45,415 nt of DNA from Clostridia bacterium (GTDB lineage Bacteria > Bacillota > Clostridia > Oscillospirales > CAG-272): positions 1 through 45,415 of the forward strand of contig JAFTSB010000063.1 in NCBI GenBank assembly GCA_017461945.1, written 5' to 3'. The notes beneath the pieces are model-generated. The model was given only the letters and a program-made list of their open reading frames with translations, made no database searches and had not been told where the DNA came from. Each line of letters begins with the position of its first letter. Within the stretch, counting starts at the first letter, position 1. Of this stretch, positions 25,322 through 34,360 are shown piece after piece. The translations under genes and the position numbers were made by a program.

Positions 25322-25434
25322 CCTTTACACGACTGACGGACGACCGTGTTCAAACGGTCAAGCGGAGTTACCGCAAGGGAATGTAAAAATACAAGAAATG
25401 CAGGCCGACCGTCTGGGCTTTCGCAGTGAAAGGA
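25322..25434 (+). ncRNA. pfl (ZTP) riboswitch upstream of pflB
   Basis: The leader shows the layout of the pfl RNA motif, the ZTP/ZMP sensor linked to folate and one-carbon metabolism. It has a closing stem TTTACA/TGTAAA (25324-25329 with 25382-25387), the conserved C-G-A-C-T-G-A-C-G-G at 25330-25339, a hairpin GACCGT/ACGGTC (25342-25347 with 25354-25359), and AGCGGAGTTACCGC. The hallmark 3' element CCGACCGTCTGGGC is at 25405-25418. A short stem CTTTC/GAAAG (25418-25422 with 25428-25432) overlaps the Shine-Dalgarno AAAGGA, and no T-run follows, so control is probably at translation. Upstream of pflB is one of the known genomic contexts of this motif. Confidence 0.88.
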
Positions 25435-25440
25435 ATACAT

Positions 25441-27672
25441 ATGGAGCATGTAAATTGGAACGGCTTTAAGGCCGGTGTATGGCAGGACGAGATCAACGTT
25501 CGTGATTTCATTCAGCAAAACTATAAGCCCTATCTGGGCGATCACAGCTTTTTGGCCTCGGCCACTGATCGCACCAATGAGCTGATGAAAAAGGTGCAGA
25601 ATCTGTTTGCCCTGGAGCGTCAGTTCGGTGGCGTGCTGGATGTAGACACCAATACGGTGACCTCCCTTTGTGCATATGCCCCCGGCTATGTGGATAAGGA
25701 GAACGAGCTGATCGTGGGTCTGCAGACCAACCGCCCCTTAAAGCGTGGCGTCAACCCCTTTGGCGGCATTCGTATGGCGCGCGCCGCCTGCGAGGCCTAT
25801 GGCTATAAGCTGGGGCAGAACGTGGAAGAGGCCTTTCGTTATCGCACCACCCACAATGACGGTGTGTTCCGCGCCTATACCGACGAGATGCGCCTGGCTC
25901 GCAAGCTGCACGTGATCACCGGCCTGCCCGATGGCTATGGCCGCGGCCGTATCATCGGTGACTATCGCCGCGTGGCGCTGTACGGTGTGGATCGTTTGAT
26001 CGAGGAAAAGAAAAAGGATAAAAAGGCCCTGGCAAAGGGCAACTTCAACACCGACGAGGTGAGATTGGAGGAGGAGCTGTTCCAGCAGATCGCCTTCCTT
26101 GGCTATATGAAGGAAATGGCCGCCTCCTATGGCTATGACATCAGCGTTCCTGCCGCCAATACCAGAGAGGCCATTCAATGGACCTACTTTGCTTATCTGG
26201 CCGGCATCAAGGAGCAGAACGGTGCCGCCAACTCCCTTGGCCGTGTGGCCACCTTCTTTGATATTTATATCGAGCGCGATCTGGCCAACGGAACGCTGAC
26301 CGAGGAGGGGGCACAGGAGCTGATCGACGACTTTGTGATCAAGCTGCGCCTGGCCCGTCATCTGCGCACTCCCGAGTATAACGAGCTGTTTGGCGGCGAC
26401 CCCATGTGGATCACCGAATCGGTGGGCGGCATGGGTGAGGATGGCCGTACCTTGGTTACAAAATCCAGCTACCGTATCCTCAATACTTTGTACACGTTGG
26501 GCTCCTCGGCCGAACCGAACCTGACGGTTCTTTGGTCCAAGGATCTCCCCGATCCCTTCAAGAAATTCTGCGCCAAGGTGTCGGTGGATACCGACTCGAT
26601 CCAGTATGAAAACGATGATCTGATGCGCCCCGATTACGGTGACGACTATGCCATCGCCTGCTGCGTGTCCGCCATGAAGGTGGGCAAGCAGATGCAGTTC
26701 TTTGGCGCACGCTGCAATCTGGCCAAGCTCCTGCTGATCGCCCTGAACGGTGGCTACGATGCCACCACGGGTATGCGCATCGGCCCGGAAATGCCCGTGA
26801 TCGAGGGTGACGTTCTGGATTATGAGACGGTGGCAGAGCGCTATGACATCTATTTGCAGTGGCTTTCCCGCTTGTATGTCAACACCATGAACGTCATTCA
26901 TTATATGCACGATAAATACGCTTACGAAAAAAGCCAGATGGCCCTTCACGATACCGATGTGCATCGCTTTATGGCCTTTGGTGTGGCAGGTCTGTCGGTG
27001 ATCACCGACTCGATGAGTGCCATCAAGTACGCGCAGGTGCATCCTGTGAAGAATGCCAACGGCTACATTGTGGATTTTGAGACCGTAGGCGACTTCCCCA
27101 AGTACGGCAACGATGACGATCGCGTGGATCTTATTGCCAAGGAGCTGACCCACAAGGTCATCACCGAGCTGCGCAAGACCCCCACCTATCGCAACGCCGA
27201 GCATACGCTGTCGGTGCTGACCATTACCTCTAACGTCATGTATGGCAAGCATACCGGCTCCACCCCCGACGGCCGCAAGGCCGGCGCACCCTTTGCGCCC
27301 GGCGCCAACCCCATGCACAATCGCGAGGAGAACGGCGCTCTGGCGTCGCTGAACTCGGTGGCCAAGATCGACTATGCCGATTGCCGCGACGGTATTTCCA
27401 ATACCTTCTCCATCACCCCCGATGCTCTTGGCCGGGGAGACGAGGAGCGCGTGGACAACCTTGTCAGCATTCTGGACGGTTACTTTGCCAAGATGGCGCA
27501 CCACATCAACATCAACGTTCTCAGCCGCGAGACTCTGCTCAAGGCCTATGACGATCCCGAAGCCTATCCCAACCTGACCATTCGTGTGTCGGGCTATGCG
27601 GTCAACTTCAACAAGCTCTCTCGCGAGCAGCAGCGTGAGGTGATCAGCCGCACCTTCCACGAGACCATGTAA
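25441..27672 (+). CDS. pflB: Formate C-acetyltransferase (pyruvate formate-lyase)
   Basis: 743 residues, normal length. Converts pyruvate and CoA to acetyl-CoA and formate under anoxia through a glycyl radical. The adjacent catalytic cysteines lie in Y-A-I-A-C-C-V-S-A near residue 408. The radical glycine is in R-V-S-G-Y-A-V near residue 719, close to the C-terminus as expected. Start: ATG at 25441, seven bases after AAAGGA; an upstream in-frame GTG at 25426 is inside the riboswitch expression platform. The activase gene follows after one base. Formate made here would supply formyl-tetrahydrofolate, consistent with ZTP control. Confidence 0.98.
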   Translation: MEHVNWNGFKAGVWQDEINVRDFIQQNYKPYLGDHSFLASATDRTNELMKKVQNLFALERQFGGVLDVDTNTVTSLCAYAPGYVDKENELIVGLQTNRPLKRGVNPFGGIRMARAACEAYGYKLGQNVEEAFRYRTTHNDGVFRAYTDEMRLARKLHVITGLPDGYGRGRIIGDYRRVALYGVDRLIEEKKKDKKALAKGNFNTDEVRLEEELFQQIAFLGYMKEMAASYGYDISVPAANTREAIQWTYFAYLAGIKEQNGAANSLGRVATFFDIYIERDLANGTLTEEGAQELIDDFVIKLRLARHLRTPEYNELFGGDPMWITESVGGMGEDGRTLVTKSSYRILNTLYTLGSSAEPNLTVLWSKDLPDPFKKFCAKVSVDTDSIQYENDDLMRPDYGDDYAIACCVSAMKVGKQMQFFGARCNLAKLLLIALNGGYDATTGMRIGPEMPVIEGDVLDYETVAERYDIYLQWLSRLYVNTMNVIHYMHDKYAYEKSQMALHDTDVHRFMAFGVAGLSVITDSMSAIKYAQVHPVKNANGYIVDFETVGDFPKYGNDDDRVDLIAKELTHKVITELRKTPTYRNAEHTLSVLTITSNVMYGKHTGSTPDGRKAGAPFAPGANPMHNREENGALASLNSVAKIDYADCRDGISNTFSITPDALGRGDEERVDNLVSILDGYFAKMAHHININVLSRETLLKAYDDPEAYPNLTIRVSGYAVNFNKLSREQQREVISRTFHETM

Positions 27673-27673
27673 C

Positions 27674-28378
27674 ATGGTGGGAAGGGTACATTCTATCCAG
27701 ACCCTCGGCACCCTTGATGGGCCGGGGGTCCGGTTTGTCTTATTCCTGCAGGGCTGCAACCTGCGTTGCGGCTGCTGCCACAACCCCGACACCTGGGCGA
27801 TGCAGGGTGGGCAGAAGCTGACCGCCACCGAGATCGTCCAAAGGGCAATGCGTTACCGCACCTATTTTGGTCGGGAGGGCGGCATCACCGTTTCGGGGGG
27901 CGAGCCCCTTTTGCAGGCCGCTTTTGTGACCGAGCTGTTTGCTTTGTGTCACGAGAACGGTATTCACACCTGTCTGGATACCTCGGGCAGCGTTCTTGGC
28001 CAAGAGGTTGACGCGCTGTTGGATGTGACCGATCGGGTGCTGTTGGATATCAAATATCCCACCGACGGGCAGTACCGCCAATTTGTAGGTTGTCCGTTGG
28101 AAAAGCCTTTGGCCTTTTTGCAGCAACTGAACGAAAAGGGCATTGCTACCACGCTGCGGCAGGTGGTGATCCCCACCCTTAACGATACCGAGGAGAGCAT
28201 GGCGTTTCTCGCTACGTTACGGGGGCAATTTGCCTGCGTGGACAAGGTGGAGCTGCTGCCCTTTAAAAAGATCTGCAAGACCAAATACGATCAGATGGGA
28301 ATGGAATTCCCCTTTGAAAAGTACGATACTCCCACGGCTGCTCAAATGGCAGAGCTACAGAAAATATTGGAAAAATAA
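27674..28378 (+). CDS. pflA: Pyruvate formate-lyase activating enzyme
   Basis: 234 residues, radical SAM enzyme that installs the glycyl radical on PflB. The 4Fe-4S/SAM cysteine motif reads C-N-L-R-C-G-C-C-H-N-P-D-T-W near residue 28, matching the C-x3-C-x2-C signature. S-G-G-E-P-L-L near 75 and L-L-D-I-K near 122 are also typical. The ATG is one base after the pflB stop, so the genes are translationally coupled. A terminator follows the stop closely. Confidence 0.97.
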   Translation: MVGRVHSIQTLGTLDGPGVRFVLFLQGCNLRCGCCHNPDTWAMQGGQKLTATEIVQRAMRYRTYFGREGGITVSGGEPLLQAAFVTELFALCHENGIHTCLDTSGSVLGQEVDALLDVTDRVLLDIKYPTDGQYRQFVGCPLEKPLAFLQQLNEKGIATTLRQVVIPTLNDTEESMAFLATLRGQFACVDKVELLPFKKICKTKYDQMGMEFPFEKYDTPTAAQMAELQKILEK

Positions 28379-28387
28379 CCATACGGT

Positions 28388-28437
28388 GGAGGAATTTGAT
28401 GATTCTCTTGAAAGGACACGCAAATTCCTCCGTTTTT
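28388..28437 (+). terminator. Terminator of pflB-pflA
   Basis: 11-bp stem (28388-28398 with 28421-28431), 22-base loop, then G-TTTTT. Confidence 0.82.
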
Positions 28438-28450
28438 GCCGGGGCGCACG

Positions 28451-28479
28451 TTGACCTGCCGCGCCAGCGGTGATATACT
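28451..28479 (+). promoter_or_regulatory. Promoter of the CapA-like gene
   Basis: TTGACC (28451-28456), 17-bp spacer, TATACT (28474-28479); the ATG start is 27 bp downstream of the -10 element. Confidence 0.83.
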
Positions 28480-28506
28480 GAAAAAACGATGCAGGGAGGA
28501 ATGGCA

Positions 28507-29598
28507 ATGAAGCTGTTGCTTTGCGGAGACGTTTGCCCCACGGCGCTGACCGACGCCTATTTTGCCAATGGCGATGTGAAGACGCTGTTTGGTGATGTGG
28601 CCACGCTGTTTGATGGGAATGATGTGAATCTGGTGAATCTGGAGTGTGCCCTCACCGACAAGGAGACCCCCATCACCAAGATCGGGCCCAACCTGAAGGC
28701 CTCGTTGGGCACGGCGTCTACCCTTGCCCGGTTGGGGGTGAATTATTGCGGTCTTTCCAACAACCATACCTTTGATTACGGTCGCCCCGGCGTGATGGAT
28801 ATGCTGGCGGCATTGCGCGAAAATGGCATTACGTATACGGGTTTTGGCGAAAATTACGCCGATTCTCGCAAAAATTTGGTCATCGAAAAAAGCGGGGAAC
28901 GCATCACGGTTATCGCGGTTTGTGAGCATGAGTATTCCTATGCCATGGAGAACGCCATGGGCGCGCGACCCTTTGATGTGTTCGATACCCTTGAGGATAT
29001 CCGCATCGCCAAGGCACAGGGAGGTCGGGTGATCGTGCTGTATCACGGCGGCAAGGAGTTCTGCCGTTATCCGTCTCCCCGATTGCTGCATGTCTGCCGC
29101 GCTATGGCAAGGGCAGGGGCCGATCTGGTGCTGTGTCAGCACAGCCATTGCATCGGCTGCTATGAGGCTTATGAGGGGTGCCACATCCTCTACGGTCAGG
29201 GTAACTTCCATTTTGTCGGCAGAGGAGAGGACGAGTGCTGGCGCAGCGGCTTTTCGGTGCAATATGACTCGGTTACCCACGGGATCGCCTTTGTGCCCCA
29301 TGTTATGAATGAGCAGGGCATTGAGCTTGCCAAGGGTGCAGAGAAGGAGCAGCTGATGGTCGACTTTGCCGCCCGTAATGCAGAGCTGGCCGACGGCCGA
29401 TGGCTGGATGGCTGGCGCGCTTTTTGTGAGAGCATGCGCTCCCGATACGAAAAAGCAGTTGCCGAAGCCGGTGTGGGAGAGGATGCCGATGGCCTTGTCA
29501 AGCACAACCACAAATTTGCTCACTACCTGGATTGCGAGGCACACACCGATGTGTGGCGCGAGCTGTACAAAAGCACGCATCATACCAATGAAAAATAA
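28507..29598 (+). CDS. CapA family (PGA_cap) metallophosphatase-fold protein
   Basis: 363 residues. Related to CapA/PgsA of poly-gamma-glutamate synthesis and to calcineurin-like phosphatases. Motifs: G-D-V-C near residue 7; V-N-L-E-C-A near 43; L-S-N-N-H-T-F-D-Y near 84; Y-H-G-G-K-E near 182; and C-Q-H-S-H-C-I-G near 212 followed by G-Q-G-N-F. No signal peptide or membrane anchor is visible, unlike classical CapA. No capB, capC or other PGA genes are nearby, so a capsule role is unlikely and the substrate is unknown. Start: ATG at 28507 seven bases after GGAGG; an ATG at 28489 overlaps the ribosome binding site region. Confidence 0.87.
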   Translation: MKLLLCGDVCPTALTDAYFANGDVKTLFGDVATLFDGNDVNLVNLECALTDKETPITKIGPNLKASLGTASTLARLGVNYCGLSNNHTFDYGRPGVMDMLAALRENGITYTGFGENYADSRKNLVIEKSGERITVIAVCEHEYSYAMENAMGARPFDVFDTLEDIRIAKAQGGRVIVLYHGGKEFCRYPSPRLLHVCRAMARAGADLVLCQHSHCIGCYEAYEGCHILYGQGNFHFVGRGEDECWRSGFSVQYDSVTHGIAFVPHVMNEQGIELAKGAEKEQLMVDFAARNAELADGRWLDGWRAFCESMRSRYEKAVAEAGVGEDADGLVKHNHKFAHYLDCEAHTDVWRELYKSTHHTNEK

Positions 29599-29608
29599 TA
29601 TAAATCAA

Positions 29609-29646
29609 GAAACGGTAGCGAAAATTCGCTACCGTTTCACTTTTTT
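29609..29646. terminator. Terminator between the CapA-like gene and the convergent M20 gene
   Basis: Perfect 14-bp stem (29609-29622 with 29625-29638), then AC and six T on the plus strand. The minus-strand tail is weaker, so its use by the M20 gene is uncertain. Confidence 0.85.
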
Positions 29647-29667
29647 ATGCAGTCATGCTATGGCGCT

Positions 29668-31041
29668 TTAAATCGCGCGGTTGTCGGATTCTTCTTTGCA
29701 GGGGGCGGCATCCAGACGCACCAAGGTCTCTCCGTTTTCGCCATAGGTGATGCGGTCACCGCAGCAATTCAAGCTGTCCACATAGGAAAGGTACGCCTCT
29801 TTGGAGGCAAAGAGAGGCTTGTGAGCGGCCACGATCTGCCGTGCGCGCTGGCCGCCGTTTTGCAGCAGGAGCTTCAGCATCATCAGCTGCCACTTGGCGT
29901 TGGTTACGCAAGCGGCCTCGGGGTCGGCAATATAATAATCGTCGCCGTGCCCCGTGCCAATGGCACCGCCGGCGTAAGGATGCACCACGGGCATAAGGCA
30001 GGAAAGATCGCCCATATCGGTACTGCCCGAGCTAAAGGCCGTTCGCACAGGGAAGTCGGTTTCTGGCATCACCAGATCGGCGGCCTCTTTGCACAGCTGC
30101 ATCATATTGGAATCGTTGACCAGCGGTGCATAGCCGGGGGTATCTATAATTTCAATATTGGCGCCAAGCGACAGCGCTGCGCCGATCAACGCCCGGTTGA
30201 CCTTGCTGTTTTCGTATACAATGGCATCAAAGCTCTTGCCGCGCACATAGCTTTCCAGCACCGCAGTGGCAGGAATGGCGTTGACCATCACACCGCCGTT
30301 GGTGATGATGGGATGCACCCGGATCTGATCCTTTTCTTTAAAGGTCTCGCGAATGGCATTGATGGCGTTCAGACCGCAGTTGGCGGCATAAAGGGCGTTC
30401 ACGCCCTGATCGGGCGCCCCGCCGGCGTGAGCCGCCTTGCCCTTGTAAACGATCTGCTTGGCAATGCACCCCACCGAACCGCTGTTGGTGGCAAAGCTGG
30501 TGGAGGTGTGCACCATAAAGGCCAGGTCTACCCCGTCAAAGTAACCGCGGGAAAGAAATTCGCTCTTGCCGCCAAAATATTTGATCTTGCCCTGGTTTTT
30601 TAGCTGGGTACGGTATTCAATTTCCAAAAGCTCCTCGGCAGGTACGGCGCAAAGGCGGATGCGGCCACAAAGCTCGTTAGTTACGCCGGGCTCCTTCAGG
30701 GCGGCGGCCACACCCAGCAGGGCTGCACATTGGGCGTTGTGTCCGCAGGAATGCACGGCACCGGTCTTGGGGTCGCTTTCGGGGTGGCCGGGACAAATGA
30801 TGGAATCCAACTCGCCCAAAATCAGCACCTCGGGGCCCTCACGCCCGGTATCCAACACGGTGTAAAAGCCCGTGATCCCCTCGGCTTTCACGATCTCATA
30901 GCCAAGGGCCACAAAGGCATCCTCCATATACTTAGAGGTAACATATTCCTTATATCCGGTTTCGGGGTGCTGCCAGATGAATCGCTCGGCATCCAGAATC
31001 AGTTGTCTGTTCTTTTCAACTGCTTTCACTAAATTCTGCAT
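29668..31041 (-). CDS. M20 family amidohydrolase (AbgB-like)
   Basis: 457 residues. Metal-dependent peptidase/amidohydrolase of the M20D group; closest in layout to p-aminobenzoyl-glutamate hydrolase subunit B and related amidases. Metal and catalytic motifs: V-H-S-C-G-H-N-A-Q near residue 100; V-P-A-E-E-L near 143; V-H-T-S-T near 183; and a dimerisation-domain H-A-G-G-A-P near 210. No signal peptide. Start: ATG at 31041, eight bases after AAGGAG; the longer frame to 31170 covers the promoter. Divergent from an OPA-like MFS transporter; substrate supply by that transporter is possible but not shown. Confidence 0.9.
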   Translation of the reverse strand: MQNLVKAVEKNRQLILDAERFIWQHPETGYKEYVTSKYMEDAFVALGYEIVKAEGITGFYTVLDTGREGPEVLILGELDSIICPGHPESDPKTGAVHSCGHNAQCAALLGVAAALKEPGVTNELCGRIRLCAVPAEELLEIEYRTQLKNQGKIKYFGGKSEFLSRGYFDGVDLAFMVHTSTSFATNSGSVGCIAKQIVYKGKAAHAGGAPDQGVNALYAANCGLNAINAIRETFKEKDQIRVHPIITNGGVMVNAIPATAVLESYVRGKSFDAIVYENSKVNRALIGAALSLGANIEIIDTPGYAPLVNDSNMMQLCKEAADLVMPETDFPVRTAFSSGSTDMGDLSCLMPVVHPYAGGAIGTGHGDDYYIADPEAACVTNAKWQLMMLKLLLQNGGQRARQIVAAHKPLFASKEAYLSYVDSLNCCGDRITYGENGETLVRLDAAPCKEESDNRAI

Positions 31042-31071
31042 ACGTATACTCCTTTTTGCGGTGTTGCTTTC

Positions 31072-31100
31072 AGTATATAAGAAAAAGCCTGTGCTGTCAA
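31072..31100 (-). promoter_or_regulatory. Promoter of the M20 amidohydrolase gene
   Basis: TTGACA (31095-31100), 17-bp spacer, TATACT (31072-31077) on the minus strand. Confidence 0.88.
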
Positions 31101-31154
31101 GCGTATTTTGGGTCTCTGTCTTTGATTTTATACCGCTTCTTTTTTTCGTCGCCA

Positions 31155-31183
31155 TTGACATTGCCTCCAAATGAGCGTATAAT
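31155..31183 (+). promoter_or_regulatory. Promoter of the MFS transporter gene
   Basis: TTGACA (31155-31160), 17-bp spacer, TATAAT (31178-31183); full consensus, back to back with the M20 promoter. Confidence 0.92.
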
Positions 31184-31212
31184 CAAAAGGAAATTTGTTG
31201 TGGAGGGTGGAT

Positions 31213-32466
31213 ATGAAGCTGAAGGAAGTATTTCAGGATACCGAGGTTAAAAAAGCCATATCCCTTGGTGGTATTTGTATGCTTTCCTATCTTGCCTGCT
31301 ATTTTGCGCGCAATCTGCTGAGTGCGGTAACGCCCCAAATGCTGGAAAGCGACATTTTTACGCTGGATGCCATTGGTATGATGTCCACCGCCTGTATGAT
31401 CACCTATGCCATCGGTCAGCTGATCAACGGTGTGATCGGCGATATCGTTCCCACCAAATATATGGTCAGTGGCGGACTGGTGCTGTCGGGTGTTTGCAAT
31501 CTGGCATTGCCCTTTCTGCCCTCAGCCATTGGAGTCACCGTGGCGTATAGTGTCAGCGGCTTTTTTCTTTCGATGCTGTTTGCCCCCATCACCAAGGTGG
31601 TGACCGAAAACACCTTACCGCGCTATGCCACCAGGTGCTGTCTTGGCTATACCTTTGCCTCGATCTTTGGGGTGCCCCTTGCGGGTGTTGCCGCCGTGCT
31701 GTTTGATTGGCAGACCGCCTTTGTGGTTTGCAGCGCCACCCTTGGCGTGATGGGCGTCGGGTGTTTTCTGTTCTTTGTGTTTTGCGAGAGAAAAGGATGG
31801 GTTCAATACAAAAAGCGCGAAACGGGTAATGATTTTTCTAACAAAAAGAGGGGAATTGACGTCAAAGCCCTGCTCCGTCATTCCATTATCCGCTTTACGG
31901 TGATTTCGGTGCTGACCGGTATTGTGCGCACCTCGGTGGTGTTTTGGATCCCCACCTATCTTGCCCAGCATCTGGGTTATTCCGCCGTGGATGCCGCCGC
32001 CATTTTCTCGGTAATCACGCTGATCAAATCCCTTTCTCCCTATGTGAATAATCTTTTGATCTATGAGGTGATCATGAAGCGGCGAATGACCCCCACCCTG
32101 ATCTTTATGTTTGGGGCAAGCACCCTTTGCTTTGTGCTGATGTACGCCGTGTCGCAGCCTTGGGTCAACATTGTGCTGCTCACCTTGGCGCTTTTCACCT
32201 CGGCAGGGGCCGCCACGATGCTGTTCAGCATTTATTGTCCCAGTCTGCGCGAGACGGGTGCCGTCTCCAGCGCCACGGGTTTTTTGGATTTTATGAGCTA
32301 TACCGCCGCAGGCATTGCCAATTTGCTGTTTACCGATGCCATTTCGGCCATCGGCTGGGGCAATCTGATCCTTGTCTGGGCAGCCTTGATGGCCGCCGGT
32401 ATTCCCGTTTCCATCCCGTGGAGGCGGAAAAAGGCAACCGGGTCACAGGAGCCAACGGTATCTTAA
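31213..32466 (+). CDS. MFS transporter, OPA (organophosphate:phosphate antiporter)-like
   Basis: 417 residues, twelve predicted membrane helices in two halves with a central cytoplasmic loop near 195-215 (charged, K-K-R-E-T-G-N). The N-terminal half (Y-L-A-C-Y-F-A-R-N-L-L-S, then I-T-Y-A-I-G-Q-L-I-N-G-V-I-G-D) matches the GlpT/UhpT-type OPA subgroup, which exchanges sugar phosphates or glycerol phosphate for phosphate. The substrate cannot be assigned. Start: ATG at 31213 after GGAGGG; an upstream in-frame ATG at 31195 has no suitable spacing. Own promoter and terminator, so monocistronic. Confidence 0.9.
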   Translation: MKLKEVFQDTEVKKAISLGGICMLSYLACYFARNLLSAVTPQMLESDIFTLDAIGMMSTACMITYAIGQLINGVIGDIVPTKYMVSGGLVLSGVCNLALPFLPSAIGVTVAYSVSGFFLSMLFAPITKVVTENTLPRYATRCCLGYTFASIFGVPLAGVAAVLFDWQTAFVVCSATLGVMGVGCFLFFVFCERKGWVQYKKRETGNDFSNKKRGIDVKALLRHSIIRFTVISVLTGIVRTSVVFWIPTYLAQHLGYSAVDAAAIFSVITLIKSLSPYVNNLLIYEVIMKRRMTPTLIFMFGASTLCFVLMYAVSQPWVNIVLLTLALFTSAGAATMLFSIYCPSLRETGAVSSATGFLDFMSYTAAGIANLLFTDAISAIGWGNLILVWAALMAAGIPVSIPWRRKKATGSQEPTVS

Positions 32467-32471
32467 ACTCC

Positions 32472-32513
32472 ACCCCGTTTGCGCGTTTTTGCGCGAACGG
32501 GGTTGCTTTTTTT
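32472..32513 (+). terminator. Terminator of the MFS gene
   Basis: Stem 32472-32484 with 32491-32503 (one internal mismatch), then a T-run 32507-32513. Core CCCCGTT-GCGC-GTTTTT resembles other terminators in this window. Confidence 0.88.
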
Positions 32514-32542
32514 GATGATTTTTGCCAAAACCGAAATTTCTA

Positions 32543-32571
32543 TTTCCATTTTGTGCGCTTTGTGGTACAAT
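32543..32571 (+). promoter_or_regulatory. Probable promoter of the SDR gene
   Basis: TTTCCA (32543-32548), 17-bp spacer, TACAAT (32566-32571); -35 match is weak. Confidence 0.55.
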
Positions 32572-32602
32572 GGAAGTATCAAGTGAAAACGGAGGGAACG
32601 GT

Positions 32603-33355
32603 ATGAATTTTAAAGGTAAGGTCGTTATGGTCACCGGCGCTTCGGTGGGCATTGGACGTGCCACGGCGTTGCGCTTTGCCGAAAGCGGGGCCGATCTTGT
32701 GCTGCTGGATCTGAACAGCGAGGGGCTGGAGCGTGTCAAATCCGAAACGGCCACATACGGTGTGGATGTGCAGGTCTATGCCTGCGACGTGAGCGATGAG
32801 GCACAGGTGAATACAGCGTGTGCGGCCGCTCTGGCCCATTTTGGCAGAGTGGATATTCTGGTGAATAACGCAGGTGTCTGGCGTGGTGCTAAGCCCTTTG
32901 GAGAGTTCACAAGCGCGGAGTGGCAACGGTATCTGAATGTCAACGTGATGGGTACGGTGTATTGCACCAATGGGGTGCTGCCCGGTATGCTGGAGCGTGG
33001 TTGGGGCAGGATCATCAACGTGGGCTCGGTGGCGGGCGTATACGGCAACCGCAATATGACCCCTTATTCGGCCTCCAAGGGGGCGGTTATCGCTATGACC
33101 CACGCGCTGGCCAAGGAGGTCGCCCACAAGGGCATCACCGTCAATTGTGTTTCACCCGGAACGGTCAACTCCTCCGAGGATCTCGATCCTTATGCGGCCA
33201 AGACCTATGAGGACCCCGAAAGATCGCTGTGCTATATGAACAGACGGGGCAGCGACATGGAAAATGCAGATCTGATCTGCTATCTGGCAAGTGACAGCGC
33301 AGCCTATATTTCCGGTCAGAATATTCAGATCGACGGATGCCGCAAACGTGTGTAA
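32603..33355 (+). CDS. Short-chain dehydrogenase/reductase
   Basis: 250 residues, classical SDR with Rossmann fold. The cofactor motif T-G-A-S-V-G-I-G is at residues 11-18 and N-N-A-G near 87. The catalytic Ser is in N-V-G-S-V-A-G, and Y-S-A-S-K near 154 holds the catalytic Tyr and Lys. L-D-L-N-S after the second strand (acidic) favours NAD(H). It oxidises or reduces a hydroxyl/keto group of an unknown substrate, often a sugar, steroid or acyl chain. ATG at 32603 with GGAGGG upstream. The SGNH esterase gene follows after 57 bp and may be co-transcribed. Confidence 0.93.
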   Translation: MNFKGKVVMVTGASVGIGRATALRFAESGADLVLLDLNSEGLERVKSETATYGVDVQVYACDVSDEAQVNTACAAALAHFGRVDILVNNAGVWRGAKPFGEFTSAEWQRYLNVNVMGTVYCTNGVLPGMLERGWGRIINVGSVAGVYGNRNMTPYSASKGAVIAMTHALAKEVAHKGITVNCVSPGTVNSSEDLDPYAAKTYEDPERSLCYMNRRGSDMENADLICYLASDSAAYISGQNIQIDGCRKRV

Positions 33356-33412
33356 AAAGCACGATCGTATTACTGTTTTTGTTACAAATTTAAAGAAACA
33401 GAGGAACAAAGC

Positions 33413-34153
33413 ATGGATATCAAGGACGGAATCAAGCAAGAAGATGACGAGCTTCATGCCTTTTTGATGATCGGTCAATCCAATATGGCAGGCCGCGGCG
33501 AGTTTGGCGACGTAGAGCCCATCCACAACAAGCTTTGCCACATGCTGCGCATGGGGCGCTGGCAAAAGATGGCCGACCCGGTCAATCCCGATCGCCCCAT
33601 TTTCGAGGGGGCCTTTCACAGCGGCATCAGCCTGGCCAACTCCTTTGCCGATGCGTATGCCAAGGCAAACCAGGTCAAAACCGGCCTGATTCCCTGTGCC
33701 GACGGCGGCACTGCCATTGGCCAATGGATGCCCGGGGAGATCCTTTACGATCACGCGGTGATGCAATGCAAGCTGGCACAGCGCACCTCGGTGATCAAGG
33801 GTATTCTGTGGCACCAGGGCGAGACCGATTGTAAAAATGACGAGCGCGTGGCTGCCTACAAGCAAAAATTTATCACCATGATGACCGCCCTGCGCCGGGA
33901 TCTGGGCGACGAGACCCTGCCCATTATCATCGGCGAGCTTTCCGAGCAGATCGCCCCCAAGTGGGAGCGCGGTGATCGCCCTGCCAAGCTCAATCGGGTC
34001 TTTGCCGAGATCGCGGAAGAATTGCCCTACTGTGCTGTGGCCCCCTCCGGCGGCCTTTCGATGAAGCCCGACGGCATCCACTTTGATGCGGTTTCCTGCC
34101 GCGAATTCGGCAAACGGTATTTCAAGGCCTATTGCAGCCTGATGGAGCCATAA
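33413..34153 (+). CDS. SGNH-type carbohydrate esterase (sialate O-acetylesterase/CE6-like)
   Basis: 246 residues. Motifs of the SASA/DUF303 group: M-I-G-Q-S-N-M-A-G-R-G with the nucleophile Ser near residue 23, W-H-Q-G-E-T-D near 134, and P-D-G-I-H-F-D near 221 carrying the catalytic Asp and His. Likely removes O-acetyl groups from sugars (sialic acid or xylan-type). No signal peptide, so it would act on imported oligosaccharides. ATG at 33413 with AGAGGAA upstream; ends in a strong terminator. Fits with the glycoside hydrolases in the region. Confidence 0.88.
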   Translation: MDIKDGIKQEDDELHAFLMIGQSNMAGRGEFGDVEPIHNKLCHMLRMGRWQKMADPVNPDRPIFEGAFHSGISLANSFADAYAKANQVKTGLIPCADGGTAIGQWMPGEILYDHAVMQCKLAQRTSVIKGILWHQGETDCKNDERVAAYKQKFITMMTALRRDLGDETLPIIIGELSEQIAPKWERGDRPAKLNRVFAEIAEELPYCAVAPSGGLSMKPDGIHFDAVSCREFGKRYFKAYCSLMEP

Positions 34154-34195
34154 AAACAACCCCGTGCGCGTATTTTCGCGCACGGGGTTGTTTTT
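34152..34195 (+). terminator. Terminator of the SDR/esterase unit
   Basis: Perfect 19-bp stem (34152-34170 with 34177-34195), loop TATTTT, flanked by A5 and T5, so potentially bidirectional. Confidence 0.95.
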
Positions 34196-34301
34196 ATGGC
34201 TGCTCACAGGGGTTTCACAAACGATACGCCTGCCCCCACAGGGGCGCACCGTGTCCGGGCCTTCCGGGCAGAAAATTTTTCCGAATTTCCGCTGCTCTTT
34301 C

Positions 34302-34330
34302 TTGACACCGTCCTGCCGCCGTGCTATACT
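34302..34330 (+). promoter_or_regulatory. Promoter of the endonuclease/exonuclease/phosphatase-family gene
   Basis: TTGACA (34302-34307), 17-bp spacer, TATACT (34325-34330). Confidence 0.9.
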
Positions 34331-34360
34331 GGAGCTATCAAAGCAAAGGAGGACAAACCC

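Noticed and set aside
25738..27828. 696-residue open frame antisense to pflB
   Set aside because: Shadow of pflB caused by codon bias; no motif or ribosome binding site.
28507..29598. Capsule (poly-gamma-glutamate) locus based on the CapA-like gene
   Set aside because: No capB, capC or other capsule gene adjacent, and the protein lacks an evident membrane anchor.
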